The notes beneath the pieces were generated by a model. It saw nothing but the letters and a program-made list of their open reading frames with translations. It did not search any database and had not been told where the DNA came from. Source: Marmoricola sp. (GTDB lineage: Bacteria; Actinomycetota; Actinomycetes; Propionibacteriales; Nocardioidaceae). Taken from it: a stretch of DNA of 46,992 bases. Location of the stretch: assembly GCF_025965215.1 (NCBI RefSeq), contig NZ_JAOPXI010000166.1:1-46992 (forward strand), read 5' to 3'. Shown here piece by piece: positions 32,436 to 40,932 of this stretch. Each line of letters begins with the position of its first letter. Position 1 is the stretch's first letter. The translations under genes were made by a program, and so were the position numbers.

Positions 32436-33314
32436 ATGATGGCCCCCGTGACCTGGTTCGACTCAGCGGCTGACGCCGACAAGCGGCTTGCCGCGGCCGG
32501 CTACCTGGCCGATCCGGCTACCGCCACCACGACCTACCTCGCCGGCGCACTCGAGAAGCCTCTGCTCGTCGAGGGCCCGGCGGGTGTCGGCAAGACCGAG
32601 CTCGCCAAGGCGATCGCCCGGGCGACCGGCTCGGAGCTGATCCGGCTGCAGTGCTACGAGGGTCTGGACGAGGCACGCGCGCTGTACGAGTGGAACTACA
32701 AGAAGCAGCTGCTCCGGATCCAGGCCTCCTCGGGCGATCAGTCCTGGTCGGAGACGCACGACGACATCTTCACCGAGGAATTCCTGCTCACCCGGCCGCT
32801 GCTGACGGCGATCCGTCGTGAGGAGCCGACCGTCCTGCTCATCGACGAGGTCGACAAGACCGACGTCGAGGTCGAGGGCCTCCTGCTCGAGGTGCTGAGC
32901 GACTTCCAGGTCACCATCCCCGAGCTCGGCACGATGGCAGCGGTACGGCGGCCGCTGGTGGTCCTGACCTCGAACGCGACCCGCGAGCTGTCGGAGGCGG
33001 TGCGCCGGCGCTGCCTGTACCTGCACATCGACTACCCCGATGCCGACCGTGAGCACCAGATCCTCGTGGGCCAGGTGCCGGCGATCGAGGACCGGCTCGC
33101 CCGCGAGATCGTCGAGGCGGTGACCCGGCTCCGCGCCCTCGAGCTCCGCAAGGCCCCGTCGATCGCCGAGTCCGTGGACTGGGCACGCACCCTCGTCGCC
33201 CTGGGTACCGGCACCCTGGACGCGGCGACGATCGATGCCACTCTCGGCGTCGTCCTCAAGCACAGCAGCGACGTCGACCGCGCCGTGCGCGAGCTGCGGT
33301 TGCGACAGGCGTGA
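32436..33314 (+). CDS. MoxR-type AAA+ ATPase
   Basis: A 292-residue AAA+ ATPase. Walker A is GPAGVGKTE (about residue 46-54) and Walker B LLIDEVDK (about 134-141); SNATRELSEAVRRRCLYLHIDYP supplies sensor 1 and the arginine-finger region. It fits the MoxR/CoxD group, whose members act as chaperones that insert cofactors or activate partner proteins together with a VWA protein. Start could be ATG 32436, ATG 32439 or GTG 32448. The VWA gene starts 4 bases after the stop. Confidence 0.91.
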   Translation: MMAPVTWFDSAADADKRLAAAGYLADPATATTTYLAGALEKPLLVEGPAGVGKTELAKAIARATGSELIRLQCYEGLDEARALYEWNYKKQLLRIQASSGDQSWSETHDDIFTEEFLLTRPLLTAIRREEPTVLLIDEVDKTDVEVEGLLLEVLSDFQVTIPELGTMAAVRRPLVVLTSNATRELSEAVRRRCLYLHIDYPDADREHQILVGQVPAIEDRLAREIVEAVTRLRALELRKAPSIAESVDWARTLVALGTGTLDAATIDATLGVVLKHSSDVDRAVRELRLRQA

Positions 33315-33318
33315 ATCG

Positions 33319-34701
33319 ATGTCGCTCCTTGATCGGCACATCGCGTTCGTCGAGGCACTGCGCACTGCCGGCCTCCCGGTCTCGTTGTCCGAAGGGCTCG
33401 ACGCCGCCGATGCCGTCCTCGCCCTCGGCCTGAGCGATCGCGAGATCGTCCGGTCCGCCTACGCCGCTACCCTCGTCAAACGGCAACCGCACCGAGCCGG
33501 GTTCGACCACGTCTTCGACCTCTACTTCCCCGCACTGGTAGGCGATCCCAGTCGCCCCGACCAGGCAGACGACGCCCAGGAGGACGAGCGCAGCGAGTCC
33601 CTCGGCGACGGTCCAGCCGACCTCGCCGAGTTCCGCGAGCAGCTCGTCAACGCGCTGGGCATCGGCGACCCGGACGCCCTGAACGTCCTGGCCCGCGAGG
33701 CGGTCCAGCGGTTCGGCCTGATCCGCGGACGGGGTCCCGGTGAGCAGCGCTGGTCGTCGTACAACGTGATGAACAGGGTCTCGCCGGGCGAGCTCGTCGA
33801 CCGCGTGCTCGCGGGTCTGCTCGCCGACCTCGACACCGACCCGACCCTGCGCCGCCTCGTCGAGGCCCAGGTGGCCGCGTTCAGCGCGATGGTCGACGCG
33901 GAGGTCCGCCGTCGTGCGGCCGAGGTCCGGGGTCCCGAGCACGTGGCCCGCTACACCGTGCGCAAGAGCATCGAGCAGCTCGACTTCACCTCCGCCCGCA
34001 AGAGCGACCTGGAGGAGATGCGCCGCGAGATCGGGCCGCTGGCCCGGAGGCTCGCGACCAGGCTCAACCGGCACAAGGCGTCCAAGCAACGCGGCCCACT
34101 GGACTTCCGGCGTACGGTGCGCGCCTCGGTCTCCTCCGGAGGTGTACCGCTCGAGACCCACCACCGCCCACGCCGGGCGAGCCGCAGCGACCTGGTCGTG
34201 CTCTGCGACGTGAGCGGCTCGGTGGCGAACTTCGCGAACTTCACGCTGATGCTCGTGTTCGCGCTGCGCGAGCAGTTCAACCGGGTGCGCGCCTTCACCT
34301 TCGTCGACGAGATCCACGAGGTCTCCGACCGGTTCCACCCTGGCGCGGACCCGATCGAGACGATGGCCTCACTCGCGGCGAGCGCCCAGTACGCCAGCCT
34401 CTGGGGTCGCACGAACTACGGCCGGGCGTTCACCCGGTTCGCCGAGCTCCACGGCGACGCGCTCACGCCGAAGACGAACTTGTTGATCCTCGGCGACGCC
34501 CGGTCGAACTACTCCGACCTGGCCCTGGACGTGGTCGAGCAGATGACCCACGACGCCCGGCACACCTGGTGGCTGAACCCGGAATCGCCGCGGCACTGGA
34601 ACACCGGCGACTCCGCGGCGAACAAGTACGCGGCACTGCTTCCCATGGTGGAGTGCAGAAATCTCGTCCAGCTGGGTGACTTCATCCACGACCTTGCCTG
34701 A
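33319..34701 (+). CDS. VWA domain protein, CoxE-like
   Basis: A 460-residue cytoplasmic protein. The C-terminal third is a von Willebrand A domain with the metal-ion-dependent adhesion motif DVSGS (about 297-301) and a later GRTNYGRAF and LILGDARSNY. The long N-terminal part is family-specific (VSLSEGLDAADAVLALG). Together with MoxR it resembles the CoxD-CoxE pair that matures molybdenum CO dehydrogenases, but no such oxidoreductase is in the window, so the client is unknown. Confidence 0.9.
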   Translation: MSLLDRHIAFVEALRTAGLPVSLSEGLDAADAVLALGLSDREIVRSAYAATLVKRQPHRAGFDHVFDLYFPALVGDPSRPDQADDAQEDERSESLGDGPADLAEFREQLVNALGIGDPDALNVLAREAVQRFGLIRGRGPGEQRWSSYNVMNRVSPGELVDRVLAGLLADLDTDPTLRRLVEAQVAAFSAMVDAEVRRRAAEVRGPEHVARYTVRKSIEQLDFTSARKSDLEEMRREIGPLARRLATRLNRHKASKQRGPLDFRRTVRASVSSGGVPLETHHRPRRASRSDLVVLCDVSGSVANFANFTLMLVFALREQFNRVRAFTFVDEIHEVSDRFHPGADPIETMASLAASAQYASLWGRTNYGRAFTRFAELHGDALTPKTNLLILGDARSNYSDLALDVVEQMTHDARHTWWLNPESPRHWNTGDSAANKYAALLPMVECRNLVQLGDFIHDLA

Positions 34702-34753
34702 GCACGGGTAGAGTTGACGACTCCCCGATTCCCGTTCCGAAGGACCAGCGAAG

Positions 34754-36880
34754 TTGAACGATGACGTCGCCGCCCGCGAGATAGCGAGCGAGCAGGAGTT
34801 CGTCGACACGGTCTACCGCCAGCTCGCGGAATCGGCCCGGTCGGCCGAGCAGCTCGCCGCTGAGGGCCGTGCCCGCGGACAGCTCGGCCACGAGGGCGGG
34901 CTCGTCGAGCGCGACGCGATGCTCTTCCAGGCTGCGCGCCGGATGGCGACCCTCGACGCGGCCCACGAGGGCCTTGTCTTCGGTCGCCTCGACATGCGTG
35001 CCGAGGTCGATCCCGAGCCCCGGTACGTCGGCCGGATCGGGCTGCGCGACACCAACCGCGATGTCCTGCTCATCGACTGGCGCGCTCCGGCGGCAGCGGT
35101 GTTCTACCAGGCGACGCACGCCGATCCGCACGGCGTGATCCGGCGCCGGATCCTGCGCAGCCAGGGTGTCCAGGTCATCGGGGTCGAGGACGACCTGCTC
35201 GATGCCGAGGTCGAGACCGACCTCCCGATCGTCGGCGAGGGCGCCCTGATGGCGCAGCTCTCCCGCGCCCGCGACCGCTCGATGCACTCGATCGTCGCGA
35301 CGATCCAGGCCGAGCAGGACAAGGCGATCCGCGCCCCCGAGAAGGGCGTCGTCCTGATCACCGGCGGGCCCGGTACCGGCAAGACCGTCGTCGCCCTGCA
35401 CCGCGCCGCGTTCCTGCTCTACGGGGACCGTCGCCGCTACGAGACCGGCGGGGTGCTCGTCGTCGGCCCGTCCGGCGTCTTCATGCGCTACATCGAACGC
35501 GTGCTCCCGTCGCTCGGTGAGACTGCCGTCGCCCTGCGGTCCCTCGGCGACGTCGTCGACGGGCTCAAGGCCTCGCGCCGCGACGACCCGCGGGTGGCCG
35601 AGGTCAAGGGCGCGGTCGAGATGGCCGAGCTGCTCCGGCGTACGTCGCGCCAGTCGGTTCCCGGCGGCCCGCGCGAGTACCGGATGTTCTACCGCGACGA
35701 CGTGATCACGCTCGGTGCTCGGGAGCTCGGCCAGGTCCGGCGCCAGCTGCTCTCGATGGGTCCGCGCAACCGGTCGACCAACAAGGTCGCCTCCACCCTG
35801 ATCGACCACATGTGGCGTCAGGTGAAGTCCGAGCGGGCGCGCGAACGCACCAAGGAGGACTTCGCCGAGGAGGTCCGCACCGATGACCGCTTTCTCGACT
35901 TCGCGTCGAACTGGTGGCCGGTCCTCGACGCTGCGACCGTGCTCGGCTGGCTGCGCGACACCGACGTCCTGACCCGGGTTGCCGAAGGCGTGCTGGACGA
36001 CGAAGCGGTCCGCTTGCTGACGAAGTCGTGGGGAGAGGACCTCTCGATCGACGACATCCCCCTGATCGACGAGCTGCGCTACCTCCTCGGCGATCCACCG
36101 CTGGTCAACGACCTCGACGAGGACCCGCTCGGGATCGCCGACTCGTCGCTGGTCGAGCTCACCCTCGGCTCGGAGCGCGAGTACGGCGGACAGCGGTCCT
36201 GGACTCCGCCGACCAACCGGGTCGAGGACGACGGCTACGCGCACGTGCTCATCGACGAGGCCCAGGACCTGACACCGATGCAGTGGCGCATGGTCGGTCG
36301 TCGCGGCCGCACGGCCACCTGGACGATCGTCGGTGACCCGGCCCAGTCCTCCTGGCCGGTCCCGGCCGAGGCGGTCAAAGCCCGCAGTGAAGCCCTCGGG
36401 CAGAAGGCGCAGCACGAGTTCCACCTCTCGACGAACTACCGCAACTCCTCGGAGATCTACGCCTTTGCGGCGGCCTTCGCCGAGCGGGCCGGCCTGGCCG
36501 CCGACCTGCCGAACGCGGTGCGCTCGACCGGCAACGAGCCCGAGGAGCGCACGGTCCCAGACCTCGAGGAAGGCACCCGGGCGGCGCTGGCCGACCTGAC
36601 CAACGCGGTCGACGGCACCATCGGGATCGTCGTACCAGTCGCGCGGCGTGCCGAGGTCTCGGCCTGGCTGGCGAGCTGGCCGGGGTACGCCGAGCAGTCG
36701 ACCGGCGACGACGCCCGCGTGGTGGTGCTGACCGGGCTGGACACCAAGGGCCTGGAGTTCGACGGCATCGTCGTGGTCGAACCGGGTGAGATCGAGGCCG
36801 AGTCGAGCACGGGTGCCGCAACGCTCTACGTCGTCCTGACCCGCGCAACCCAACGCCTGGTGACCCTGACGCGCACGTGA
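34754..36880 (+). CDS. helD: HelD-type RNA polymerase-associated helicase (UvrD/Rep superfamily)
   Basis: A 708-residue superfamily 1 ATPase of the actinobacterial HelD group. An N-terminal coiled coil is followed by YVGRIGLRDTNRDVLLIDWRAP, typical of HelD, then Walker A GGPGTGKT (about 204-211), IDEAQDLTPMQW (about 499-510) and GLDTKGLEFDGIVV near the end. HelD removes RNA polymerase from stalled complexes, and in mycobacteria and Streptomyces can give rifampicin tolerance. TTG is the only fitting start. I see no rifamycin-associated promoter element upstream. Confidence 0.93.
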   Translation: MNDDVAAREIASEQEFVDTVYRQLAESARSAEQLAAEGRARGQLGHEGGLVERDAMLFQAARRMATLDAAHEGLVFGRLDMRAEVDPEPRYVGRIGLRDTNRDVLLIDWRAPAAAVFYQATHADPHGVIRRRILRSQGVQVIGVEDDLLDAEVETDLPIVGEGALMAQLSRARDRSMHSIVATIQAEQDKAIRAPEKGVVLITGGPGTGKTVVALHRAAFLLYGDRRRYETGGVLVVGPSGVFMRYIERVLPSLGETAVALRSLGDVVDGLKASRRDDPRVAEVKGAVEMAELLRRTSRQSVPGGPREYRMFYRDDVITLGARELGQVRRQLLSMGPRNRSTNKVASTLIDHMWRQVKSERARERTKEDFAEEVRTDDRFLDFASNWWPVLDAATVLGWLRDTDVLTRVAEGVLDDEAVRLLTKSWGEDLSIDDIPLIDELRYLLGDPPLVNDLDEDPLGIADSSLVELTLGSEREYGGQRSWTPPTNRVEDDGYAHVLIDEAQDLTPMQWRMVGRRGRTATWTIVGDPAQSSWPVPAEAVKARSEALGQKAQHEFHLSTNYRNSSEIYAFAAAFAERAGLAADLPNAVRSTGNEPEERTVPDLEEGTRAALADLTNAVDGTIGIVVPVARRAEVSAWLASWPGYAEQSTGDDARVVVLTGLDTKGLEFDGIVVVEPGEIEAESSTGAATLYVVLTRATQRLVTLTRT

Positions 36881-36888
36881 TTGTGGCG

Positions 36889-36894
36889 TAATCT
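36889..36894 (+). promoter_or_regulatory. Candidate -10 element, leaderless start of CocE-type gene
   Basis: TAATCT, 6 bases before the GTG at 36901, with no ribosome binding site. Confidence 0.55.
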
Positions 36895-36900
36895 GCGAGC

Positions 36901-39255
36901 GTGACACATCGCGAACGTGTTCCAGTAGCCGTCGCCGTACTGGCGGCCGCGCTCCTCGCGCTGGCCGGACTGGTCGTGCCGGGAGCAGTGGCTGCCGGGA
37001 CCATCGTCGCGCACGGCGGTGCCCGGCAGGTCTGGCTCACCGGCCTGCCCGCGCACGCCCGCATGGACCTGCTCGACGGCACCGGTCACCGGGTCGCGAG
37101 CAAGCGCGCCGACAGCCTGGGCGCAGTCCTCTTCCGCAACGTGAGGCCCGGGTCCGGCTACCGGGTCCGCCGTGACGGTACGGGCCAGCCGTCCGCGTCC
37201 TTCAAGGTGCACTCGACCGCGTCGGCGCCCTGGGATCCGGCGATCTACCACCAGAAGATCACCAGCAACGGGTACGGCTACCTGACCACGCGCGACGGCA
37301 CGAAGCTGGCCTACACGGTGCACCCGCCGACCAGTCCGGCCGACCTCGGCGGAGTTCCGGCCGGCATCGAGTTCCCCAACCTCAACCTCGACTTCACTGC
37401 GCCGTACCCGACGCTGATCGAGTACTCCGGTTACGGCACCGCGACGCCCAAGGGCCCGGAGAACGGCATCGCGACGCTGGCCAACCTGATGGGCTTCGCC
37501 GTCGTCGACGTGAACATGCGGGGGACCGGGTGCTCGGGCGGTGCCTTCGACTTCTTCGAGACGATGCAGAACCTCGACGGGTACGACGTGATCGAGACCA
37601 TCGCCCACCAGCCGTGGGTCAAGGGCGGCAAGGTCGGCATGATGGGCATCTCGTACGGCGCCATCAGCCAGCTCTTCACGGCCCAGACGGACCCCCCGGA
37701 CCTGGCGGCGATCTCGCCGCTCTCGACGATCGACTCGGTGGCGACCACCCTGTTCCCCGGTGGCATCCTCAACACCGGATTCGCGCTCGCGTGGGCCAAG
37801 GAACGCATCCACGACGCTCGTCCGGCGAGCGCGACCGGTGGCCAGCCGTGGGCCTACCAGCGAGTCCAGGCCGGCGACACGACCTGCAAGGCGAACCAGG
37901 CCATGCACGGGGAGGCGATCGACCTGCTCGCAAAGATCAGGGCCAACAGCCACTACATCGCAAAGGTCGCGGATCCGCTCGACCCGATCTCGTTCGTCCA
38001 CAAGATCACGGTGCCGGTGTTCCTGGCCTGCCAGTTTGAGGACGAGCAGACCGGAGCTCACTGTCCGGCCCTGGTCCGGCACTTCACCGGCACGACCAAG
38101 AAGTGGTTCACCTTCACCAACGGGGTCCACACCGACTCCGTGGATCCCGAGACGTTCAACCGCTGGTACGACTTCCTCGAGCTGTACGTCGCCCACCAGG
38201 CGCCGGCGATCAACTCCGCCATCCTCAAGGTGACAGCGCCGCTGATCTACCAGACCGCGTTCGGGATCCCCAACTCCGACATCATGACGCTGCCGAACGA
38301 CCCGATCCAGGGCCAGATCGTGTACGGCGCCGCGCTTGCCGAGTTCAACAAGACCCCGCGCGTGCGGGTGCTCTTCGACAACGGCGCCGGGTCGACCCCG
38401 CTGGTCGCGGCCGCGACCAAGCCGGGCAACCCCTACCCGGGGTACGAGCACGACTTCTCGACGTTCCCGGTCCCGGGCACCGTTGCCCGCTCGTGGTACC
38501 TCGCCTCGGGGGGCAGGCTGACCGGCGCGCCGACCAAGGCCAGACGCGTCGAGAAGTACACCGCCAACCCGAGGGCCATCGCGGCCACCGACTTCACCGG
38601 TAAGACCGGGAGCGGCGGGCTGTGGGGCAACGCGTCGCAGTGGTCGTGGACGTGGCTGCAGCGCCCGGCAGGCACCGCGGTCTCGTATGTGACCAAGCCG
38701 CTGACCGGCAACACGACGGTGCTCGGTGCTGGGGCGGTCTACGTCTGGGTGCGGTCCTCGAAGCCGAACGTCGACCTGCAGGCGACGGTCAGCGAAGTGC
38801 GGCCCGACGGCAAGGAGACGTACGTCCAGAGCGGCTGGGTGCGCGGCAACGAGCGAGCGCTGGCGACGGGCAGCGACAACGTGCTCAAGCAGCGGAGCAC
38901 ACTGCTCGAACCAGTGCTGAGCCTGTGGAAGGCCGACGTCAGTCCGCTCCCCAGCGACCGCTTCGTCAAGGTCGCGATCCCGCTGTACTTCGAAGGCCAC
39001 GCATATCGGGCCGGGTCGCGGATCCGGGTCACGATCTCGGCCCCGAACGGCGACCAGCCGATCTGGGCGTTCGCCGGAGCGTTGCCGCGTGGCACCGCGA
39101 CGGTCGCGATCGCGCACTCCGCCTCGATGCTGTCGCGACTGGTGCTTCCGGTCGTACCGGGTCTGAGCATCCCGACGCCGATGCCGACGTGTGGGGTCCT
39201 GCGCAACGAGCCGTGCCGGACGTACGTGGCGATCAGGAACCGAACGGCTTCGTAA
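36901..39255 (+). CDS. Secreted CocE/NonD-type alpha/beta hydrolase (X-Pro dipeptidyl-peptidase-like)
   Basis: A 784-residue exported hydrolase. The signal peptide is AVLAAALLALAGLVVPGAVAA. The S15-type catalytic domain has YSGYGT, then VNMRGTGCSGGAFDFFE and the nucleophile elbow GISYGA (Ser near 251); the histidine should be in GVHTDSVDPETF. The C-terminal jelly-roll domain ends with RIRVTISAPNGDQP. Homologues cleave X-Pro peptides or esters such as cocaine and beta-lactam side chains. The start is GTG, and TAATCT lies 6 bases upstream without a Shine-Dalgarno. Confidence 0.92.
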   Translation: MTHRERVPVAVAVLAAALLALAGLVVPGAVAAGTIVAHGGARQVWLTGLPAHARMDLLDGTGHRVASKRADSLGAVLFRNVRPGSGYRVRRDGTGQPSASFKVHSTASAPWDPAIYHQKITSNGYGYLTTRDGTKLAYTVHPPTSPADLGGVPAGIEFPNLNLDFTAPYPTLIEYSGYGTATPKGPENGIATLANLMGFAVVDVNMRGTGCSGGAFDFFETMQNLDGYDVIETIAHQPWVKGGKVGMMGISYGAISQLFTAQTDPPDLAAISPLSTIDSVATTLFPGGILNTGFALAWAKERIHDARPASATGGQPWAYQRVQAGDTTCKANQAMHGEAIDLLAKIRANSHYIAKVADPLDPISFVHKITVPVFLACQFEDEQTGAHCPALVRHFTGTTKKWFTFTNGVHTDSVDPETFNRWYDFLELYVAHQAPAINSAILKVTAPLIYQTAFGIPNSDIMTLPNDPIQGQIVYGAALAEFNKTPRVRVLFDNGAGSTPLVAAATKPGNPYPGYEHDFSTFPVPGTVARSWYLASGGRLTGAPTKARRVEKYTANPRAIAATDFTGKTGSGGLWGNASQWSWTWLQRPAGTAVSYVTKPLTGNTTVLGAGAVYVWVRSSKPNVDLQATVSEVRPDGKETYVQSGWVRGNERALATGSDNVLKQRSTLLEPVLSLWKADVSPLPSDRFVKVAIPLYFEGHAYRAGSRIRVTISAPNGDQPIWAFAGALPRGTATVAIAHSASMLSRLVLPVVPGLSIPTPMPTCGVLRNEPCRTYVAIRNRTAS

Positions 39256-39277
39256 CCCGAAAGCAACACCGACGGGC

Positions 39278-39283
39278 TACCGT
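39278..39283 (+). promoter_or_regulatory. Candidate -10 element, leaderless start of zwf
   Basis: TACCGT, 7 bases before the ATG at 39291. The same hexamer with the same spacing lies before the membrane-protein gene at 9979. Confidence 0.5.
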
Positions 39284-39290
39284 CAGGGAC

Positions 39291-40742
39291 ATGGATCGAC
39301 CGCACGTCATCGTCCTGTTCGGCGCCACGGGAGACCTGGCCCGGCGCAAGCTGCTGCCCGGGCTGTTGCGACTCTTCGAAGCCGGCCTGCTCAAGGACGC
39401 TCGGATCGTCGGCACCTCGCTGGAGGAGGTCGACACCGAGCACTTCGTGAAGCTGGCGCGAGACGCGTGCGAGGAGTTCGGCAAGGGTGAGCTGACCGAG
39501 GACAGTTGGGCACGGTTCTCCCCGATGCTGTCCTACGTGCCGCAGTCCTACGGACCGATGGCACTCGCGGAGGCGGTCTCGATGGCCGAGGCCGGACTCG
39601 TCGCGGACCTGGGCACGATCGCCGACGACATCGGCCGGCTGCACTACGTCAGCGTGCCGCCGAAGGCCGCCCTCGACGTGCTCGGCCAGCTCGACGAGGC
39701 AGGGCTGGTCGAGCGGTCGCGGATCATCATGGAGAAGCCGTTCGGCACCGATCTGGCGTCGTCCAAGGTGCTCAACGAGCGGGTCCACCAGGTCTTCGAC
39801 GAGAGCCAGGTCTTCCGGATCGACCATTTCCTGGGCAAGGAAGCAGCCCAGAACATCCTGGCGTTCCGGTTCGCCAACGGCCTCTTCGAGCCGATCTGGA
39901 ACCGCAACTTCATCGACCACGTGCAGATCGATGTGCCCGAGATGCTCGGCCTGGAAGGCCGTGCCGCGTTCTACGAGGGCACCGGCGCCTACAAGGACAT
40001 GGTGGTCACGCACCTGATGCAGGTGCTCGCGTTCATGGCGATGGAGCCGCCCACGTCGCTCGCCCCGGGGCCGATCAGCGACGAGAAGAACAAGGTGTTC
40101 CGCTCGATGCGCCAACTGGATCCAGCGAACGTCGTACGGGGCCAGTACGACGGGTACCGGGGCAAGAACGGCGTGGCCGGCGACTCCGACACCGAGACGT
40201 TCATCGCCCTCAAGGTCGAGATCGACAACTGGCGCTGGGCCGGTGTCCCGTTCTTCCTGCGCACCGGCAAGAAGATGGCCGAAGGGGCGCGGATCATCTC
40301 GATCGCGTTCAAGGAGCCGCCGTTGACGATGTTCCCGGCGGGATCCAACGCTGGCACCCACGGCCCTGATCACCTGACCTTCGACCTCGCTGACCAGTCG
40401 AAGATGTCGCTGTCCTTCTACGGCAAGCGCCCCGGGCCCGGCATGAAGCTCGAGAAGCTCTCGATGCAGTTCGCCACCAACGAGACCATCAGCTCCTCCT
40501 CGGTCCTGGAGGCCTACGAGCGACTGATCTATGACGCGATGCGCGGGGACCACACCCTGTTCACCACGGCCGACGGTGTCGAGACGCTCTGGGAGAAGTC
40601 GCAGCCGTTGCTCGACAACCCACCGCCGGTGCGCGCGTACTCTCCGGGCAGCTGGGGCCCGAACGCCATCCACCAGCTGATCGCCCCGCACGCCTGGCGG
40701 CTGCCCTTCGAGCGGAGCTGGCGGGCGTCGAAGAACGACTGA
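39291..40742 (+). CDS. zwf: Glucose-6-phosphate 1-dehydrogenase
   Basis: A 483-residue enzyme of normal length, the entry to the oxidative pentose phosphate route, making NADPH. The coenzyme loop is GATGDLARRKLLP (about 11-23), EKPFGTDLASS the next block, and RIDHFLGKE holds the catalytic and substrate-binding His/Lys. No opcA, tal or gnd gene adjoins it, so this may be a second zwf copy. TACCGT lies 7 bases before the ATG. A hairpin with 7-base arms (40740-40762) overlaps the stop but has no T-run. Confidence 0.96.
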   Translation: MDRPHVIVLFGATGDLARRKLLPGLLRLFEAGLLKDARIVGTSLEEVDTEHFVKLARDACEEFGKGELTEDSWARFSPMLSYVPQSYGPMALAEAVSMAEAGLVADLGTIADDIGRLHYVSVPPKAALDVLGQLDEAGLVERSRIIMEKPFGTDLASSKVLNERVHQVFDESQVFRIDHFLGKEAAQNILAFRFANGLFEPIWNRNFIDHVQIDVPEMLGLEGRAAFYEGTGAYKDMVVTHLMQVLAFMAMEPPTSLAPGPISDEKNKVFRSMRQLDPANVVRGQYDGYRGKNGVAGDSDTETFIALKVEIDNWRWAGVPFFLRTGKKMAEGARIISIAFKEPPLTMFPAGSNAGTHGPDHLTFDLADQSKMSLSFYGKRPGPGMKLEKLSMQFATNETISSSSVLEAYERLIYDAMRGDHTLFTTADGVETLWEKSQPLLDNPPPVRAYSPGSWGPNAIHQLIAPHAWRLPFERSWRASKND

Positions 40743-40862
40743 TCCTCAGCCGCACAGGATCACCAGAGGCACTGCGCCCCGAGCCGGTGGCGGTTCCTGG
40801 GTCGTCGGGACCGTCCGAAATGCGGGTTTCTCCACAACCCCACGGTGCGCCTCGACGTCACC

Positions 40863-40868
40863 TAGGGT
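40863..40868 (+). promoter_or_regulatory. Candidate -10 element for the RTX-repeat gene
   Basis: TAGGGT, which would give a leader of about 57 bases that includes the hairpin at 40900-40928. Confidence 0.4.
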
Positions 40869-40899
40869 GAGTTCTCAGGGGGAGGCGCCACGCCGGGCA

Positions 40900-40928
40900 A
40901 TTCCTTATCGCAACCAACGACAAGGAAT
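40900..40928 (+). promoter_or_regulatory. Hairpin that covers the ribosome binding site of the RTX gene
   Basis: ATTCCTT at 40900-40906 is the exact complement of AAGGAAT at 40922-40928, which holds the only ribosome binding site of the GTG at 40933. The loop has 15 bases. If the stem forms, translation would be hidden until it is opened by temperature, a protein or a ligand. Confidence 0.55.
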
Positions 40929-40932
40929 CTCC

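Noticed and set aside
36826-39117. A 763-residue open frame on the minus strand opposite the CocE-type gene
   Set aside because: It mirrors the codon bias of the strongly supported plus-strand gene, has low-complexity Arg/Asp/Gly-rich protein content and no recognisable domain. Other long antisense frames, such as 34682-36907 opposite helD and 38739-40691 opposite zwf, are rejected for the same reason.
40740-40762. Terminator after zwf
   Set aside because: Seven-base arms can pair, but the stem includes the stop codon and no T-run follows, so I mention it only under zwf.
40860-40932. A c-di-AMP or c-di-GMP riboswitch before the RTX gene
   Set aside because: The leader is too short and lacks the conserved cores of these classes that I know; only the hairpin over the ribosome binding site is supported.
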